64,000 bases of DNA. It comes from CAZTHM01 sp041946825. GTDB lineage: Bacteria > Acidobacteriota > Terriglobia > UBA7540. The notes beneath the pieces are model-generated. The model was not told the origin of the DNA and ran no database searches. It was given only the letters and a program-made list of their open reading frames with translations. The stretch is from contig JBHGBD010000002.1 of NCBI GenBank assembly GCA_041946825.1, positions 1-64,000 on the forward strand. The letters are read 5' to 3'. The translations under genes were made by a program, and so were the position numbers. Below are positions 43,801 to 51,204 of the stretch, piece by piece (position 1 is the stretch's first letter; each line of letters opens with the position of its first letter).

Positions 43801-44358
43801 TTCAACGGCGGCGGCTGGATCGCCGATTACATCGTGGATTGGCTGAAGCGGCCGCTTTTGATGGCCGCGATGACGCGCGAAGGTAAGGATCCCATTATTC
43901 CGCGGGCTATTTTCGGACCGAAGGTGATGTTGATCAACGAACATGCGGGGTCCGGCGGCGACGCTTTGCCGTGGATGTTTCGGAAGCTGGGCACAGGACC
44001 GCTAATCGGCACGCGCACCTGGGGTGGACTGATCGGCATCGGCGGGTATCCCCCCTTGATGGACGGGGGCGTGGTCACAGCGCCACGCTTTGGACTGTAC
44101 AATCCGGATACCGGCGAGTTCGACGTGGAGAATAAGGGCGTAGCCCCGGACATCGAGGTGGGCTTCGATCCCGCACTCTGGCGCCAGGGCCACGATCCAC
44201 AGTTGGAGAAGGGCGTGGAGGTGGCGCTCCAGGAATTAAAGGATCATCCCCCCCAGCCCCTCCGACGGCCGAAGTATCCCGTCTACCGCTGGGAGAGGGT
44301 CCGAGGCGAAGCGGCCAGCGGGCACGCAACTTCGGGTTCGAGGTCAAGCGAAAGGTGA
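40852..44358 (+). CDS. Tricorn-like S41 protease, inserted between mreC and mreD
   Basis: 1168 residues, ribosome site GGGAGG. N-terminal hydrophobic segment (about residues 15-30, an export signal). Two beta-propellers follow, with repeats of the type DPVFSPDGTMIAFTGEYDGN and PTWSPDSKKIVYSDKRLRLW; then a Lys/Glu-rich linker (about 560-610); a helical domain (IERDFFYDPNLHGANMKALM), a PDZ domain and a C-terminal S41 domain with GEITAQHIY (His) and NEHAGSGGDALPW (nucleophile Ser about 1034) and ENKGVAPDIE. This is the plan of tricorn protease, a peptidase; tricorn in archaea is cytoplasmic, but bacterial homologues are often exported. The last 20 residues are encoded by a repeat-like sequence. 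Confidence 0.9.
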   Translation: MARKQQSPVVRLLDGISFMVVFWLAAATNLVGQPGNPYALLRKPTVSKTQIAFSYGGDLWIVDRSGGEARRLTSDVGIEIDPVFSPDGTMIAFTGEYDGNEDVYVVPASGGIPQRLTTHPDPDQVVGWTRDGKNILFRSSREANAARYTQLYTVSLSGGLPKVLPLPMAFEGSYSPDSSDLAYVPFTNFREQWNFYRGLKHYRGGLASPVWIARLADSTVEKVPRKDSNDSTPMWLGDKVYFLSDRDGPVNLYSYDTRSKRVTAALASNGVDINSASAGPDAIVYEQFGSIHLFDPATGKEHKIPIQVTGDFPAARPHFVKVGEKITNANISPTGARAVFEAHGEILTVPVEHGDIRNLTNTVAAAERDPAWSPDGKWIAYFSDESGEYALHLRPQDGLGEVKKIHLGDPPTFYYSPTWSPDSKKIVYSDKRLRLWYVDIEAGKPVPIDTNPYDQGPGSGFDPVWSPDSRWVAYTRQLDSSLHAVFLYGIEDKSAQQITDGLSDAASCAFDKNGKYLYFFTSTDDGPAIASSMGSYKVPVTRSAYVVVLQKDLKSPLAPQSDEEKVAGEKAARADTDECPAEGETKPGGEVAAEKPDKPGEEKKDKDAKKIPEVKIDFENIGQRVLALPIPARNYDQLLAGKTHLLYLLEGPIVNDSGSVGRIVHKFDVCTRKTDKLLDNVGGFFISANGEKALYEQLPPSISGTPPPGGEPPHGAWAIKPVEALGKPAEPGKPDGTLHLESMQVYTDPHAEWQQMFREVWRIERDFFYDPNLHGANMKALMARYQPYVDNATSRADLNYIFAEMLGEITAQHIYVTGGDRPEVKRVNVGLLGADYAVDHDRYRFAKVYFGENWNPGLRAPLTEPGVNVREGEYLLAVDGREVHASDDIYSFFLERAEKAVRLKVGPDPTGKDSRVVTVVPIANERSLRQREWIEGNRKKVEALSGGKLAYVYVPDTAVNGYTYFNRYYFAQNEKQGAVIDERFNGGGWIADYIVDWLKRPLLMAAMTREGKDPIIPRAIFGPKVMLINEHAGSGGDALPWMFRKLGTGPLIGTRTWGGLIGIGGYPPLMDGGVVTAPRFGLYNPDTGEFDVENKGVAPDIEVGFDPALWRQGHDPQLEKGVEVALQELKDHPPQPLRRPKYPVYRWERVRGEAASGHATSGSRSSER

Positions 44359-44452
44359 GAGCGGCTGGCGCGAAAGGCGCCCCGCCGGATTGCGCGCGTC
44401 CGAACCTCCCAGCTCTACCCAAGGTTCGCCGGGTTTGATACTCTTCACGGCG

Positions 44453-44965
44453 ATGGCCACGCCCGCGCAACGACCGATTCCAGTTTTCCGGATGCACCCG
44501 GCCATCCTGTGGTCCACGGTGTTCGTGGCGCTGCTGCTTCAAGCTTTCCTGCCGCTTAAGATGCCGCTGGCGAGGCTGTTGGACTTTCCCTTGCTTGTGG
44601 CGATTTATTACGCTCTTGTCAAGCGCGACAAGATTTTCGCGATCGGACTCGGAGCCGGGATGGGGCTGGCACAGGACGCGCTTTCCAACGGCTACATCGG
44701 GATCTTCGGGATGGCCAAGGCATTGACCGCTTACCTGGCGGCTTGGGCGAGTTTCAAGTTCGAACTTGACGAAGTCCTGACGCGCCTTGGCCTGACCGCG
44801 ATTCTGGTTCCAATTCACGGGCTCTTCCTGTTCGGCCTGCAGCGCGGCCTGCTGGAGAATCCCCCGCCTTTTCAGCCCTGGGATCTGCTCAGCAGCGCTA
44901 TGCTGAACGTCGGGCTGGGACTAATCCTGTTTCATCTGCTCGATCGCCTGCGTAAGCCGGCATAG
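44453..44965 (+). CDS. mreD: Rod shape-determining protein MreD
   Basis: 170 residues from the ATG at 44453; the longer frame upstream is not family-like. Five or so membrane helices (AILWSTVFVALLLQAFLPLK, LLDFPLLVAIYYALVKRDKI, GAGMGLAQDALSNGYIGIFG, AILVPIHGLFLFGLQRGLL, AMLNVGLGLILFHLLDRLRK). The LDFPLLVAIYYALxxxxxxA and GxGxGLxQDALSxxxxGxxG patterns are those of MreD in Acidobacteriota. It completes the MreBCD set, displaced from mreC by 3.8 kb. Confidence 0.88.
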   Translation: MATPAQRPIPVFRMHPAILWSTVFVALLLQAFLPLKMPLARLLDFPLLVAIYYALVKRDKIFAIGLGAGMGLAQDALSNGYIGIFGMAKALTAYLAAWASFKFELDEVLTRLGLTAILVPIHGLFLFGLQRGLLENPPPFQPWDLLSSAMLNVGLGLILFHLLDRLRKPA

Positions 44966-45171
44966 AGGTCAATCGAGTTCCCCAAGGCTCTTCTCCGACC
45001 ACAGCGCCCCCGATCCAGATTCAGACAACTTGTCAGCTCCGCAGGCTTTTGGGGTCATGGCATCGCTTTCAGAATCTTCTCGCTTCATCGTGGATTTTTG
45101 CCGTGCTAAGATAGCGGGCTGAATTGAGTGGCGAAGGAGAAGCAGGAAACGGTTTCAAGGAGGACCGTGCG

Positions 45172-46590
45172 ATGAAAGCGACAACATTCGGAGTCATTAT
45201 TGGAAATCGTGGATTCTTTCCTGATGTTCTGGCCCGCGACGGGCGGGAAGAAGTACTTCGCGTATTGAAGGAAGAAGGCTACCAAACGGTCTGCCTGACG
45301 CCCCAGGAAACGAAGTTCGGTTCGGTGGAAACGCTCCAGGAGGCGCGGCGCTGCGCGGATTTATTCAAGCGGCATCGCGACGAAATCGACGGCATTCTGG
45401 TTAGCTTGCCGAACTTCGGGGATGAGCGCGGCGCCGCGAACAGTATCCGCATGTCGGGTTTGGAGGTGCCGGTCCTGGTGCAGGCATTTCCAGACGAGCC
45501 GGAGAAGATGCTGATGGGCGGTCGGCGCGACAGCTTCTGCGGGAAGATCTCGGTGTGCAACAACCTGTGGCAATACGGCGTTCATTACACGCTGACCTCA
45601 CAACACACCGTGGCACCGGCGACGGAGGCTTTTCGTTTCGACCTGAAAGCGTTTGCATCCACTTGCCGAATTGTACGCGGCACGAAGAACTTGCGCGTCG
45701 GCGTGCTCGGGGCGCGACCCGCGGCGTTCAATACCGTTCGCTTCAGCGAGAAGCTGATGGAGCATGCCGGGATCACCGTCGAGACGCTGGACCTGTCGGA
45801 AGTTTTCGGACGGGTGGCAAGGCTCAAGGACGACGACCCCAAAGTCCAGGCCAAACTCACGAGCATTGGCGGCTACGTTCCCGCGAAGAACGTGCCCGCG
45901 CCCTCGCTCTTGAAGATGTCAAAATTTGGAGTGGTGGTGGACGACTGGATGGCGGCAAACGAGCTGGCCGGGACGTCCGTCCAGTGCTGGACGGCGATGG
46001 AAGAGTTCTTTGGCGTCGTTCCGTGCACGCTGATGAGCATGATGTCCAACAACCTGCTGCCCAGCGCCTGCGAGACCGACATGATCGGGATGGTCGGGAT
46101 GTACGTGCTGCAGCTCGCTTCCGGCGAGCCCAGCGCCATCGTGGACTGGAACAACAACTACGGGAACGATCCCGACAAGGCCGTGATCTTCCACTGCTCG
46201 AACCTGCCCAAGCATTTCTTTGAAGAAGCGAAGATGGATTTCCAGGAAATCATCGCGGGCTCGGTGGGCAAGGAGAACACTTTCGGGACCGTGGTCGGCA
46301 AGCTCCGGAGCGGGCCGCTGACCTTCTGCCGCGCCTCGACCGACGATCTCCACGGGCGGATGCGCGCATACGTCGGTGAAGGGGAAATCACCAGCGACAA
46401 ACTGCAGAGCTTCGGCGGCTATGGCGTGGTCAGAATCCCGCGCCTGCAGCACCTTCTGCAATACGTCTGCAAGAACGGCTACGAGCATCACGTGGCCGTG
46501 AACCGCAGCCACCATGGCCGCGCCGTCGCCGAGGCGCTGGGAAATTATAAGGGCTGGGACGTTTATCACCACGAAGCGGCTGGTTGTTGA
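45172..46590 (+). CDS. L-fucose/L-arabinose isomerase-family protein
   Basis: 472 residues from the ATG at 45172 (AAGGAGGA seven bases before). The frame begins TFGVIIGNRGFFPDVLARDG, with LRVLKEEGYQTVCLTPQETK, GILVSLPNFGDERGAANSIR and a distal half with NNLLPSACETDMIGMVGMYV and WNNNYGNDPDKAVIFHCSN. The Glu/Asp/His set of the family metal site is in ACETDM, WNNNYG and HCSNL. Enzymes of the family interconvert aldoses and ketoses; this subtype has not been named here. It lies downstream of mreD and is unrelated to cell-wall genes, so it is an insertion in the operon or a co-opted gene. A GC hairpin follows it. Confidence 0.8.
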   Translation: MKATTFGVIIGNRGFFPDVLARDGREEVLRVLKEEGYQTVCLTPQETKFGSVETLQEARRCADLFKRHRDEIDGILVSLPNFGDERGAANSIRMSGLEVPVLVQAFPDEPEKMLMGGRRDSFCGKISVCNNLWQYGVHYTLTSQHTVAPATEAFRFDLKAFASTCRIVRGTKNLRVGVLGARPAAFNTVRFSEKLMEHAGITVETLDLSEVFGRVARLKDDDPKVQAKLTSIGGYVPAKNVPAPSLLKMSKFGVVVDDWMAANELAGTSVQCWTAMEEFFGVVPCTLMSMMSNNLLPSACETDMIGMVGMYVLQLASGEPSAIVDWNNNYGNDPDKAVIFHCSNLPKHFFEEAKMDFQEIIAGSVGKENTFGTVVGKLRSGPLTFCRASTDDLHGRMRAYVGEGEITSDKLQSFGGYGVVRIPRLQHLLQYVCKNGYEHHVAVNRSHHGRAVAEALGNYKGWDVYHHEAAGC

Positions 46591-46641
46591 GGCCGCCGCC
46601 CAACTTCACCGGGCACTCGCCATTCCCACAGACAATCGAAC

Positions 46642-46667
46642 CGAGCGGGGACACTGGTCCCCGCTCG
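46642..46667. terminator. 11-bp hairpin after the isomerase gene
   Basis: CGAGCGGGGAC and GTCCCCGCTCG around the loop ACTG, 52 bases past the stop codon. There is no T-tract, so intrinsic termination is uncertain, but position and stability suggest a 3'-end hairpin. The rest of the 283-base gap before the pilin gene shows no gene. Confidence 0.5.
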
Positions 46668-46873
46668 CCTCCCACCGAACGGCCCCATGCCGAGCGCATT
46701 GGATATTCGACTGATACCTAGAGAGTAATACCGATATTGTGGCAGCTTCTTCTCACGGTTATCTAGAAGTGTAACTCTCAGGATTAACGGAGCAGGGACT
46801 TGCGCGAACTGAGGAACCAACGTAAAAGTCGGTCAGATGCTCTGTTCCGAATTTCGAAGCGGAAGAAAGCGGG

Positions 46874-47098
46874 TTGGATAAATTGTTGCGATGGCTCAGA
46901 GAGCATCTCGCTCTCCTTCACCGCCATGAGCGGGCGCAGGACCTGGTCGAGTACGCGTTGATCGCCGCCATGGTCTCGCTGATGGTCGTCTCCGCCTCAG
47001 GAAGCATCGCCCTCCAGGTGACGACCAGCATTTCAAATGTTGGGCAAAAGTTCAAGAAACACGCCGACAAGGGCCTCCATTTGGGCTGGTACAAGTAA
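46874..47098 (+). CDS. Flp-family type IVb pilin
   Basis: 74 residues from a TTG at 46874 (AAGAAAG upstream, weak). Helix with RHERAQDLVEYALIAAMVSLMVVSAS: the G/A-QDLVEYALI motif is the processing and stacking region of Flp pilins (prepilin peptidase cuts before it). Flp pilins assemble by the Tad system into adhesive fibres; no tad genes are here, so this is an orphan pilin. It starts the small island of PilZ, PEP-CTERM and regulator genes upstream of mrdA. Confidence 0.85.
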   Translation: MDKLLRWLREHLALLHRHERAQDLVEYALIAAMVSLMVVSASGSIALQVTTSISNVGQKFKKHADKGLHLGWYK

Positions 47099-47210
47099 GG
47101 CCCGTTCCTTCTTTCCCTCTCCACGCTGGAACGAAAACTGTACGGCGACATTGTCCGCTGCCGGGTGTGACGCAGCGTGCCAACGCCAGTTGGGGGCCGA
47201 ACGATCCGCA

Positions 47211-47588
47211 CTACACCAGGCGAAACAGCGGTTTCAGAAACTCAATCCCGGCTTGGCGTTCCAGTGTCGTTCCCGCCGACCCCACCCACACGACGCGACC
47301 CTCGATGGGCCGTTCTTGTTCATCGATGGCGGTAATCACAACTAACTCGCCGGGACTAAGACCCAGAATGGTGCACACTCGGATCCCTCGGCTGGAAAGA
47401 TCGATGGTGAAGGCTTCGTCGTCAAGATCCGGACCCCAGGAGCCGTTCCTCAGGTCCACCGGCATGTGGACGCGCACGCGCCCATCGCGGCGAACGCCTG
47501 AGGAAACCGCTGCGGGCATGCGCTTCCACCCAGTATGGGTATCCAGTCCCACCGCCGTGCCTACCGGTCTTGAAGGCAAGTGTCTCAT
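47211..47588 (-). CDS. PilZ-domain-like protein
   Basis: 125 residues from the ATG at 47588; the ATG at 47519 (102 residues, GGAAG before it) is a good alternative and starts nearer the domain. RRDGRVRVHMPVDLRNG, FTIDLSSRGIRVCTIL and GLSPGELVVI with ERQAGIEFLKPLFRLV show the RxxxR and D/NxSxxG c-di-GMP-binding motifs of PilZ in a relaxed form (DLSSRGIRV). It lies convergent to the pilin gene. Probably senses cyclic di-GMP or is a degenerate form. Confidence 0.68.
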   Translation of the reverse strand: MRHLPSRPVGTAVGLDTHTGWKRMPAAVSSGVRRDGRVRVHMPVDLRNGSWGPDLDDEAFTIDLSSRGIRVCTILGLSPGELVVITAIDEQERPIEGRVVWVGSAGTTLERQAGIEFLKPLFRLV

Positions 47589-47885
47589 CTAATTGTCGCC
47601 GACGATCCCGAGCGCAAAAGCCGGCGCACCCATCACGTAGTTCTCCCACTTGAGTTCGTCAAGTTCTGTTTTCGATCTCCTTACTTGCCGTCAACAGAAA
47701 CTGCCCGGAGACTTCGGCGCTCCCAGCTTGGCAAGATAACGCCCTGACGGCTGCGCGGCTCATGTACAAGACTCGGCACATGGCCCCAGGAAGCGTGAGC
47801 CGCCAGGGATTCAAGCCGCGTACCGAGAGAGGGCCTTGACACGCGACCTGGCTCCAAGGCAACGGCCGGCGGGTGCAACAAGGGC

Positions 47886-48113
47886 CTAGTGACCGATCGC
47901 CACCGAAACCACCGGTGATGGTTCCGGCAGAACATCGGGCAATGTATCGAGCCCCCTGTCACGGGCGTAGGAAATGAAGCGCCGCCCGCACTTCCCACAA
48001 AGGAAGGGATATAGGGAGAGATTGGGAAGTATCCACCGCTCGAGTATCCCCTGCCGCTTCACTCGCCGAATCTCGTTGCACTCGCAATGTGCACACGCAA
48101 CGCTACTTGCCAT
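47886..48113 (-). CDS. Small zinc-ribbon-like protein of unknown function
   Basis: 75 residues from the ATG at 48113, chosen for GGAGGG six bases before; an ATG 36 bases upstream is less likely. Two Cys pairs, CAHC at residues 6-9 and CGKC at about 38-41, would bind one zinc; Arg/Phe residues follow (GRRFISYARD). Small acidobacterial proteins of this form often lie next to PEP-CTERM or PilZ genes (general impression). The stretch 47589-47885 downstream contains no supported gene. Confidence 0.55.
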   Translation of the reverse strand: MASSVACAHCECNEIRRVKRQGILERWILPNLSLYPFLCGKCGRRFISYARDRGLDTLPDVLPEPSPVVSVAIGH

Positions 48114-48306
48114 TTGGACCCTCCAAGCCCTTCCGGCCACGGGCATCAACAGTCTGTGCCGCCATTAGTCCCGCGGCCGGTCGCCGCACGAGCGTTCGCA
48201 CTGCGCCAGCATCCAGGCGTGACCCGAGCCTGCGGTGATCGCCACGGCCAGTTCGCAGTCGTTGGTCTGACCGCGCGCGCCACCATCGGGAAATGCCCGG
48301 CGATTG

Positions 48307-48957
48307 CTACTTCTTACCCAATCGCTTGCGCAGGACCGTCCCCAGACCCAGCAGACCGCTACCCAAAAGCGTCAGGCTGGCCGGCTCGGGAACCTCCGGG
48401 GAGCAGCCAGAATCACTATGCATGTCCGGACCAGAGGGAGACACTCCGCCTACAAACCCGCTGCAACTCCCACCGTAACGGACGTGGACTGCAAATTCGT
48501 TTGCGAGGTTGTTGTCGTCGAAGTTGGTGATTTTCCCCGCGAGCGTGAACGTGACCGGCGAGGAGATTCCATCCGTACTTGCAGAATCCGCACTCTGCAC
48601 TTCGAACTGCCCGAATCCGTCCATGCTGCCATCTCCAGCGTCGTGCCAGTTTGCACTCGGATACGCTGACACTTCTCCGTTCTGCCAGCCCACTTGATCG
48701 ATCCCGAGCGGCGTGTTTGAAACCGGGTCGGCCGTCAACTGGAAGCTGATTTTGGTGTTAGCGCCCGTGTTATCGATTGTAACAGTGACGACGACCCCGT
48801 TCAATTCGATAACGTTCGTCTGTGTCAGCTGGATCGTGCAGGTGCTACCATTCGCGCAAGCCTGGTCAGCTCGCGCTGGAGTACCCAGCAGAAGCATCAA
48901 GCTCACGACGCCGAGACAAACTCCAACGGCGATTCGTGATTTGCGAAATTTTTCCAT
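48307..48957 (-). CDS. PEP-CTERM sorting-domain exported protein
   Basis: 216 residues. Signal peptide (about residues 9-30, GTPARAD). C-terminus VPEPASLTLLGSGLLGLGTV followed by LRKRLGKK is the PEP-CTERM motif, membrane segment and basic tail. The middle is beta-rich and Asp/Asn/Ser-rich (CTIQLTQTNVIELNGVVVTV), consistent with a cell-surface or exopolysaccharide-associated protein. A good ribosome site (AAGGAGGAGG) precedes the ATG. Second PEP-CTERM protein of the window. Confidence 0.9.
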   Translation of the reverse strand: MEKFRKSRIAVGVCLGVVSLMLLLGTPARADQACANGSTCTIQLTQTNVIELNGVVVTVTIDNTGANTKISFQLTADPVSNTPLGIDQVGWQNGEVSAYPSANWHDAGDGSMDGFGQFEVQSADSASTDGISSPVTFTLAGKITNFDDNNLANEFAVHVRYGGSCSGFVGGVSPSGPDMHSDSGCSPEVPEPASLTLLGSGLLGLGTVLRKRLGKK

Positions 48958-49017
48958 CGAATTTACCTCCTCCTTTAAGGAAGCGAAATATGCAATCCCA
49001 TCGAATTGTCTTTAGAC

Positions 49018-49770
49018 TTACAAAGCGCAGCGATTGCCACTCAACATTGTTCCGCGCGCCTTCCCTCCTTTCCCTTGCACACCGCTCAGGGGCAGAATGT
49101 CGCCGCCCGTGAGCAAGGACCGACGTACAAAACCCTCGAAATCGTCCTGGCCGCTCGCTGGCGCCCGCGCCGCGTCCCCTGGTTCGCGCTCAAGGGGAAG
49201 CTCCAGCGTCAAAGTATTCAGCCTGTAGTAGAGGTCGGTTCGCAGTTTCCCGGCGGCCAGCGCCTGGTCACGAGCGAGGGGCGTCGAAGCGATGATCCGC
49301 ACATCCACCCGGACGCGCTCCTGACCGCCCATCCTGCACAGGTAACCGTCATCCAGCAGATCGAGCAATCGGGCCTGGAGGCGAGACGGCATCTCGGTGA
49401 AGTTCTCGAGCAGCACCGTCCCGCGGTGACAGAGCTCGAGAATTCCGCGCTTCGGCCGCCCGCCGTTGAAAGCCGCCGGCGACTCGAAGCCGAAAAGCTC
49501 AATTTCCAGCGCGTCATCCGTCAAACTGGAGCAATCGAGCCGCGCAAGAACGTGCTGAGCGCGCGAAGACAATCTGTGAATCAGCCGCGCCACCGCGTCT
49601 TTGTCGGTTTCGCTCTCGCCCACCAGAAGCACTGGCAAGTCCGCCCTGGCCATTCGGACGACCCAGGTTCGAATCTCCCCCGTCGGGGAGGCTGCAGATA
49701 GTACGACCGGCCCGACAAGGCTTGCCGAATCGATCCCGCCCTGAGCAACGACGTTCGCTATGTTCGTCAT
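49018..49770 (-). CDS. Degenerate sigma-54-interaction AAA+ protein lacking GAFTGA and Walker motifs
   Basis: 250 residues. VLLVGESETDKDAVARLIH matches the Walker A region of bacterial enhancer-binding proteins (usually GESGTGKE), but GTG is changed. LARLDCSSLTDDALEIELFG, then FESPAAFNGGRPKRGILELC stands where the GAFTGA loop should be, and the Walker B region reads RGTVLLENF (GGTLFLDEI is usual). LQARLLDLLDDGYLCRMGGQ and DVRIIASTPLARDQ continue the family. No response-regulator or DNA-binding domain. It likely cannot hydrolyse ATP or contact sigma-54, so it may be a regulator by binding, or a decaying gene. Overlaps the upstream PilZ gene by 4 bases. Confidence 0.78.
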   Translation of the reverse strand: MTNIANVVAQGGIDSASLVGPVVLSAASPTGEIRTWVVRMARADLPVLLVGESETDKDAVARLIHRLSSRAQHVLARLDCSSLTDDALEIELFGFESPAAFNGGRPKRGILELCHRGTVLLENFTEMPSRLQARLLDLLDDGYLCRMGGQERVRVDVRIIASTPLARDQALAAGKLRTDLYYRLNTLTLELPLEREPGDAARAPASGQDDFEGFVRRSLLTGGDILPLSGVQGKGGKARGTMLSGNRCAL

Positions 49771-50108
49771 ACTGGCTGAGTTCCTCCAATCGGATGGGCG
49801 CTGGCCCCGTCGAGGGGCAAGAACCGCGCGGCCTTGCGGAAGCGCACTGCGAATTCGTAAGGAGGCGCCTGGCGCGCCCGGGTGATCACCCCTTCGAAGC
49901 GAACCGTAATGACCCTTTCATTCGGATCCCGGAAGTGCGCCAAGAGCGTCACAGCTTCGTTGGCGGACATCGGGCGGTCCAGACAGAACCGCGCTCCGCG
50001 CACGCCGATATCGCATAACCTTCCGATCTGTGACTCCTGGTTACCGGCCGCCCCCCTCGGACATACAGTCACGGGGGATTCGATCGCATACCGCTCGTGT
50101 CTGCGCAT
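49767..50108 (-). CDS. PilZ-domain protein (cyclic di-GMP-binding type)
   Basis: 113 residues. Begins RRHERYAIESPVTVCPRG, with the RRxxRY c-di-GMP-binding arginine motif, and LCDIGVRGARFCLDRP, the second motif (D/NxSxxG; here DIGVRG). The rest forms the PilZ beta barrel. The stop overlaps the start of the degenerate AAA+ gene (ATGA), so the two are translated together. This suggests a small signalling module. Confidence 0.75.
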   Translation of the reverse strand: MRRHERYAIESPVTVCPRGAAGNQESQIGRLCDIGVRGARFCLDRPMSANEAVTLLAHFRDPNERVITVRFEGVITRARQAPPYEFAVRFRKAARFLPLDGASAHPIGGTQPV

Positions 50109-50436
50109 CGCTTGAACTCTCAGGTGCCGCCCACAATGAGACTCTTGACGGTGTCTTTATCTCCCGGATCAAGGGCTAGCTCAATCGCCCAGAAGAGTGG
50201 AACAGCCCGGGCTTTGGGGTGAGCGCCTCCTTGGTTTCCTGGTTGGTCTTGGCTAGCCCGTAGCGTCTTGAGGAAGGTCAAAAAGTCGGGGCACGGCTAG
50301 GTCGCGAGGGTGAGGCCTCTCACCCGGATGGGTGAGTCGACCTCGACCTGAACAGGCCACTCGGTCGCTCCCCCGGAAGTCGAGGTAAACAATGCAATAC
50401 TTTGGGAGGCCTCCGGCGAACTGAACGGCGGGGGCC
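50109..50436. other. Intergenic gap between PilZ and LuxR-type genes
   Basis: 328 bases; no gene recognised. GGTGAGGCCTCTCACC at about 50309-50324 is a palindrome followed by another GGGTGAGTC, of unknown meaning. No known riboswitch was recognised by eye. Confidence 0.35.
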
Positions 50437-51204
50437 CTACGCCCGGTGGGATTTAACTTTGAGCGGCAGGCCCTGATTGGGGGCGCGGGGCAAGGGATCC
50501 GGATCTTCCGGCGCCGTTTCAACCATGGCGGCGTGACCTTTCTCGGAATCCGTTGCGCTAGGGGTCAAACCACTCAACTGTTGGTTTCGGCGGAAGTAAT
50601 GAAGAACCGCTCCCAGGCGGGTATTGACTTGGAGCTTCCGGTAGATGGAGGCAAGATGAGTTTTTACGGTGTTCTCGGAAATGCTCAGATGGTTGGCGAT
50701 GTCTTTATTGACGTAGCCGATCCCCAGGAGCGCCAGAATTTCCCACTCGCGCTCCGTCAGCTCCCGCGACGCATCGTGGTCGGGCGTTACAGTACCCCGC
50801 AACTTCCCCGCCAGCAAGCTGGCCACTTCACGGCTGATCCAGAATTGCCCTTGCTTGATCAAGCTCAGGGCCTTGAGTAGGGTCGGCAGGTCGCTTCTCT
50901 TCGAGACGCACCCTCGCGCCCCCGCCTCAATGGCGCGCAGCTCGAATTCCGCCCCCTCAACTCCGACGAGCAGTACGATTTTAACGAGTGGAAAGATTTT
51001 AGTGACCTGGCGGACGATTCCCACGTCGTCGTTGAGATTCTCGGAGTCAAGGAGAAGGATATCCGGGTTCGTAGCCCTAACTTGATCGATGCTCTCCAAG
51101 ACGCTTTCCGAATCCAATACGATCTGCACGTCCCTCAAAGGGCTTAGCAGACTACAGATGGACTTGCGGGTCAGAAAGTAGCGGCTGAAGATTGCAACGT
51201 TCAT
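50437..51204 (-). CDS. NarL/FixJ-family response regulator with LuxR-type HTH
   Basis: 255 residues. N-terminal receiver-like domain: MNVAIFSRYFLTRKSICSLL, the phospho-acceptor Asp in NPDILLLDSENLNDDV, and AIEAGARGCVSKRSDLPTLL with the conserved Lys. C-terminal HTH from about residue 150: ELTEREWEILALLGIGYVNK DIANHLSISENTVKTHLASI, the DNA-recognition region. The receiver lacks the usual acidic pair near the N-terminus (starts NVAIFSR), so phosphorylation may be altered. About 45 disordered residues at the end. No sensor kinase is encoded here. It may control the surrounding PEP-CTERM/pilin genes; the repeats at 51613-51678 lie upstream. Confidence 0.87.
   Translation of the reverse strand: MNVAIFSRYFLTRKSICSLLSPLRDVQIVLDSESVLESIDQVRATNPDILLLDSENLNDDVGIVRQVTKIFPLVKIVLLVGVEGAEFELRAIEAGARGCVSKRSDLPTLLKALSLIKQGQFWISREVASLLAGKLRGTVTPDHDASRELTEREWEILALLGIGYVNKDIANHLSISENTVKTHLASIYRKLQVNTRLGAVLHYFRRNQQLSGLTPSATDSEKGHAAMVETAPEDPDPLPRAPNQGLPLKVKSHRA

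Noticed and set aside
47659..47862. 67-codon minus-strand frame between the PilZ and zinc-ribbon genes
   Set aside because: No ribosome site, no hydrophobic or domain signal; compatible with chance.
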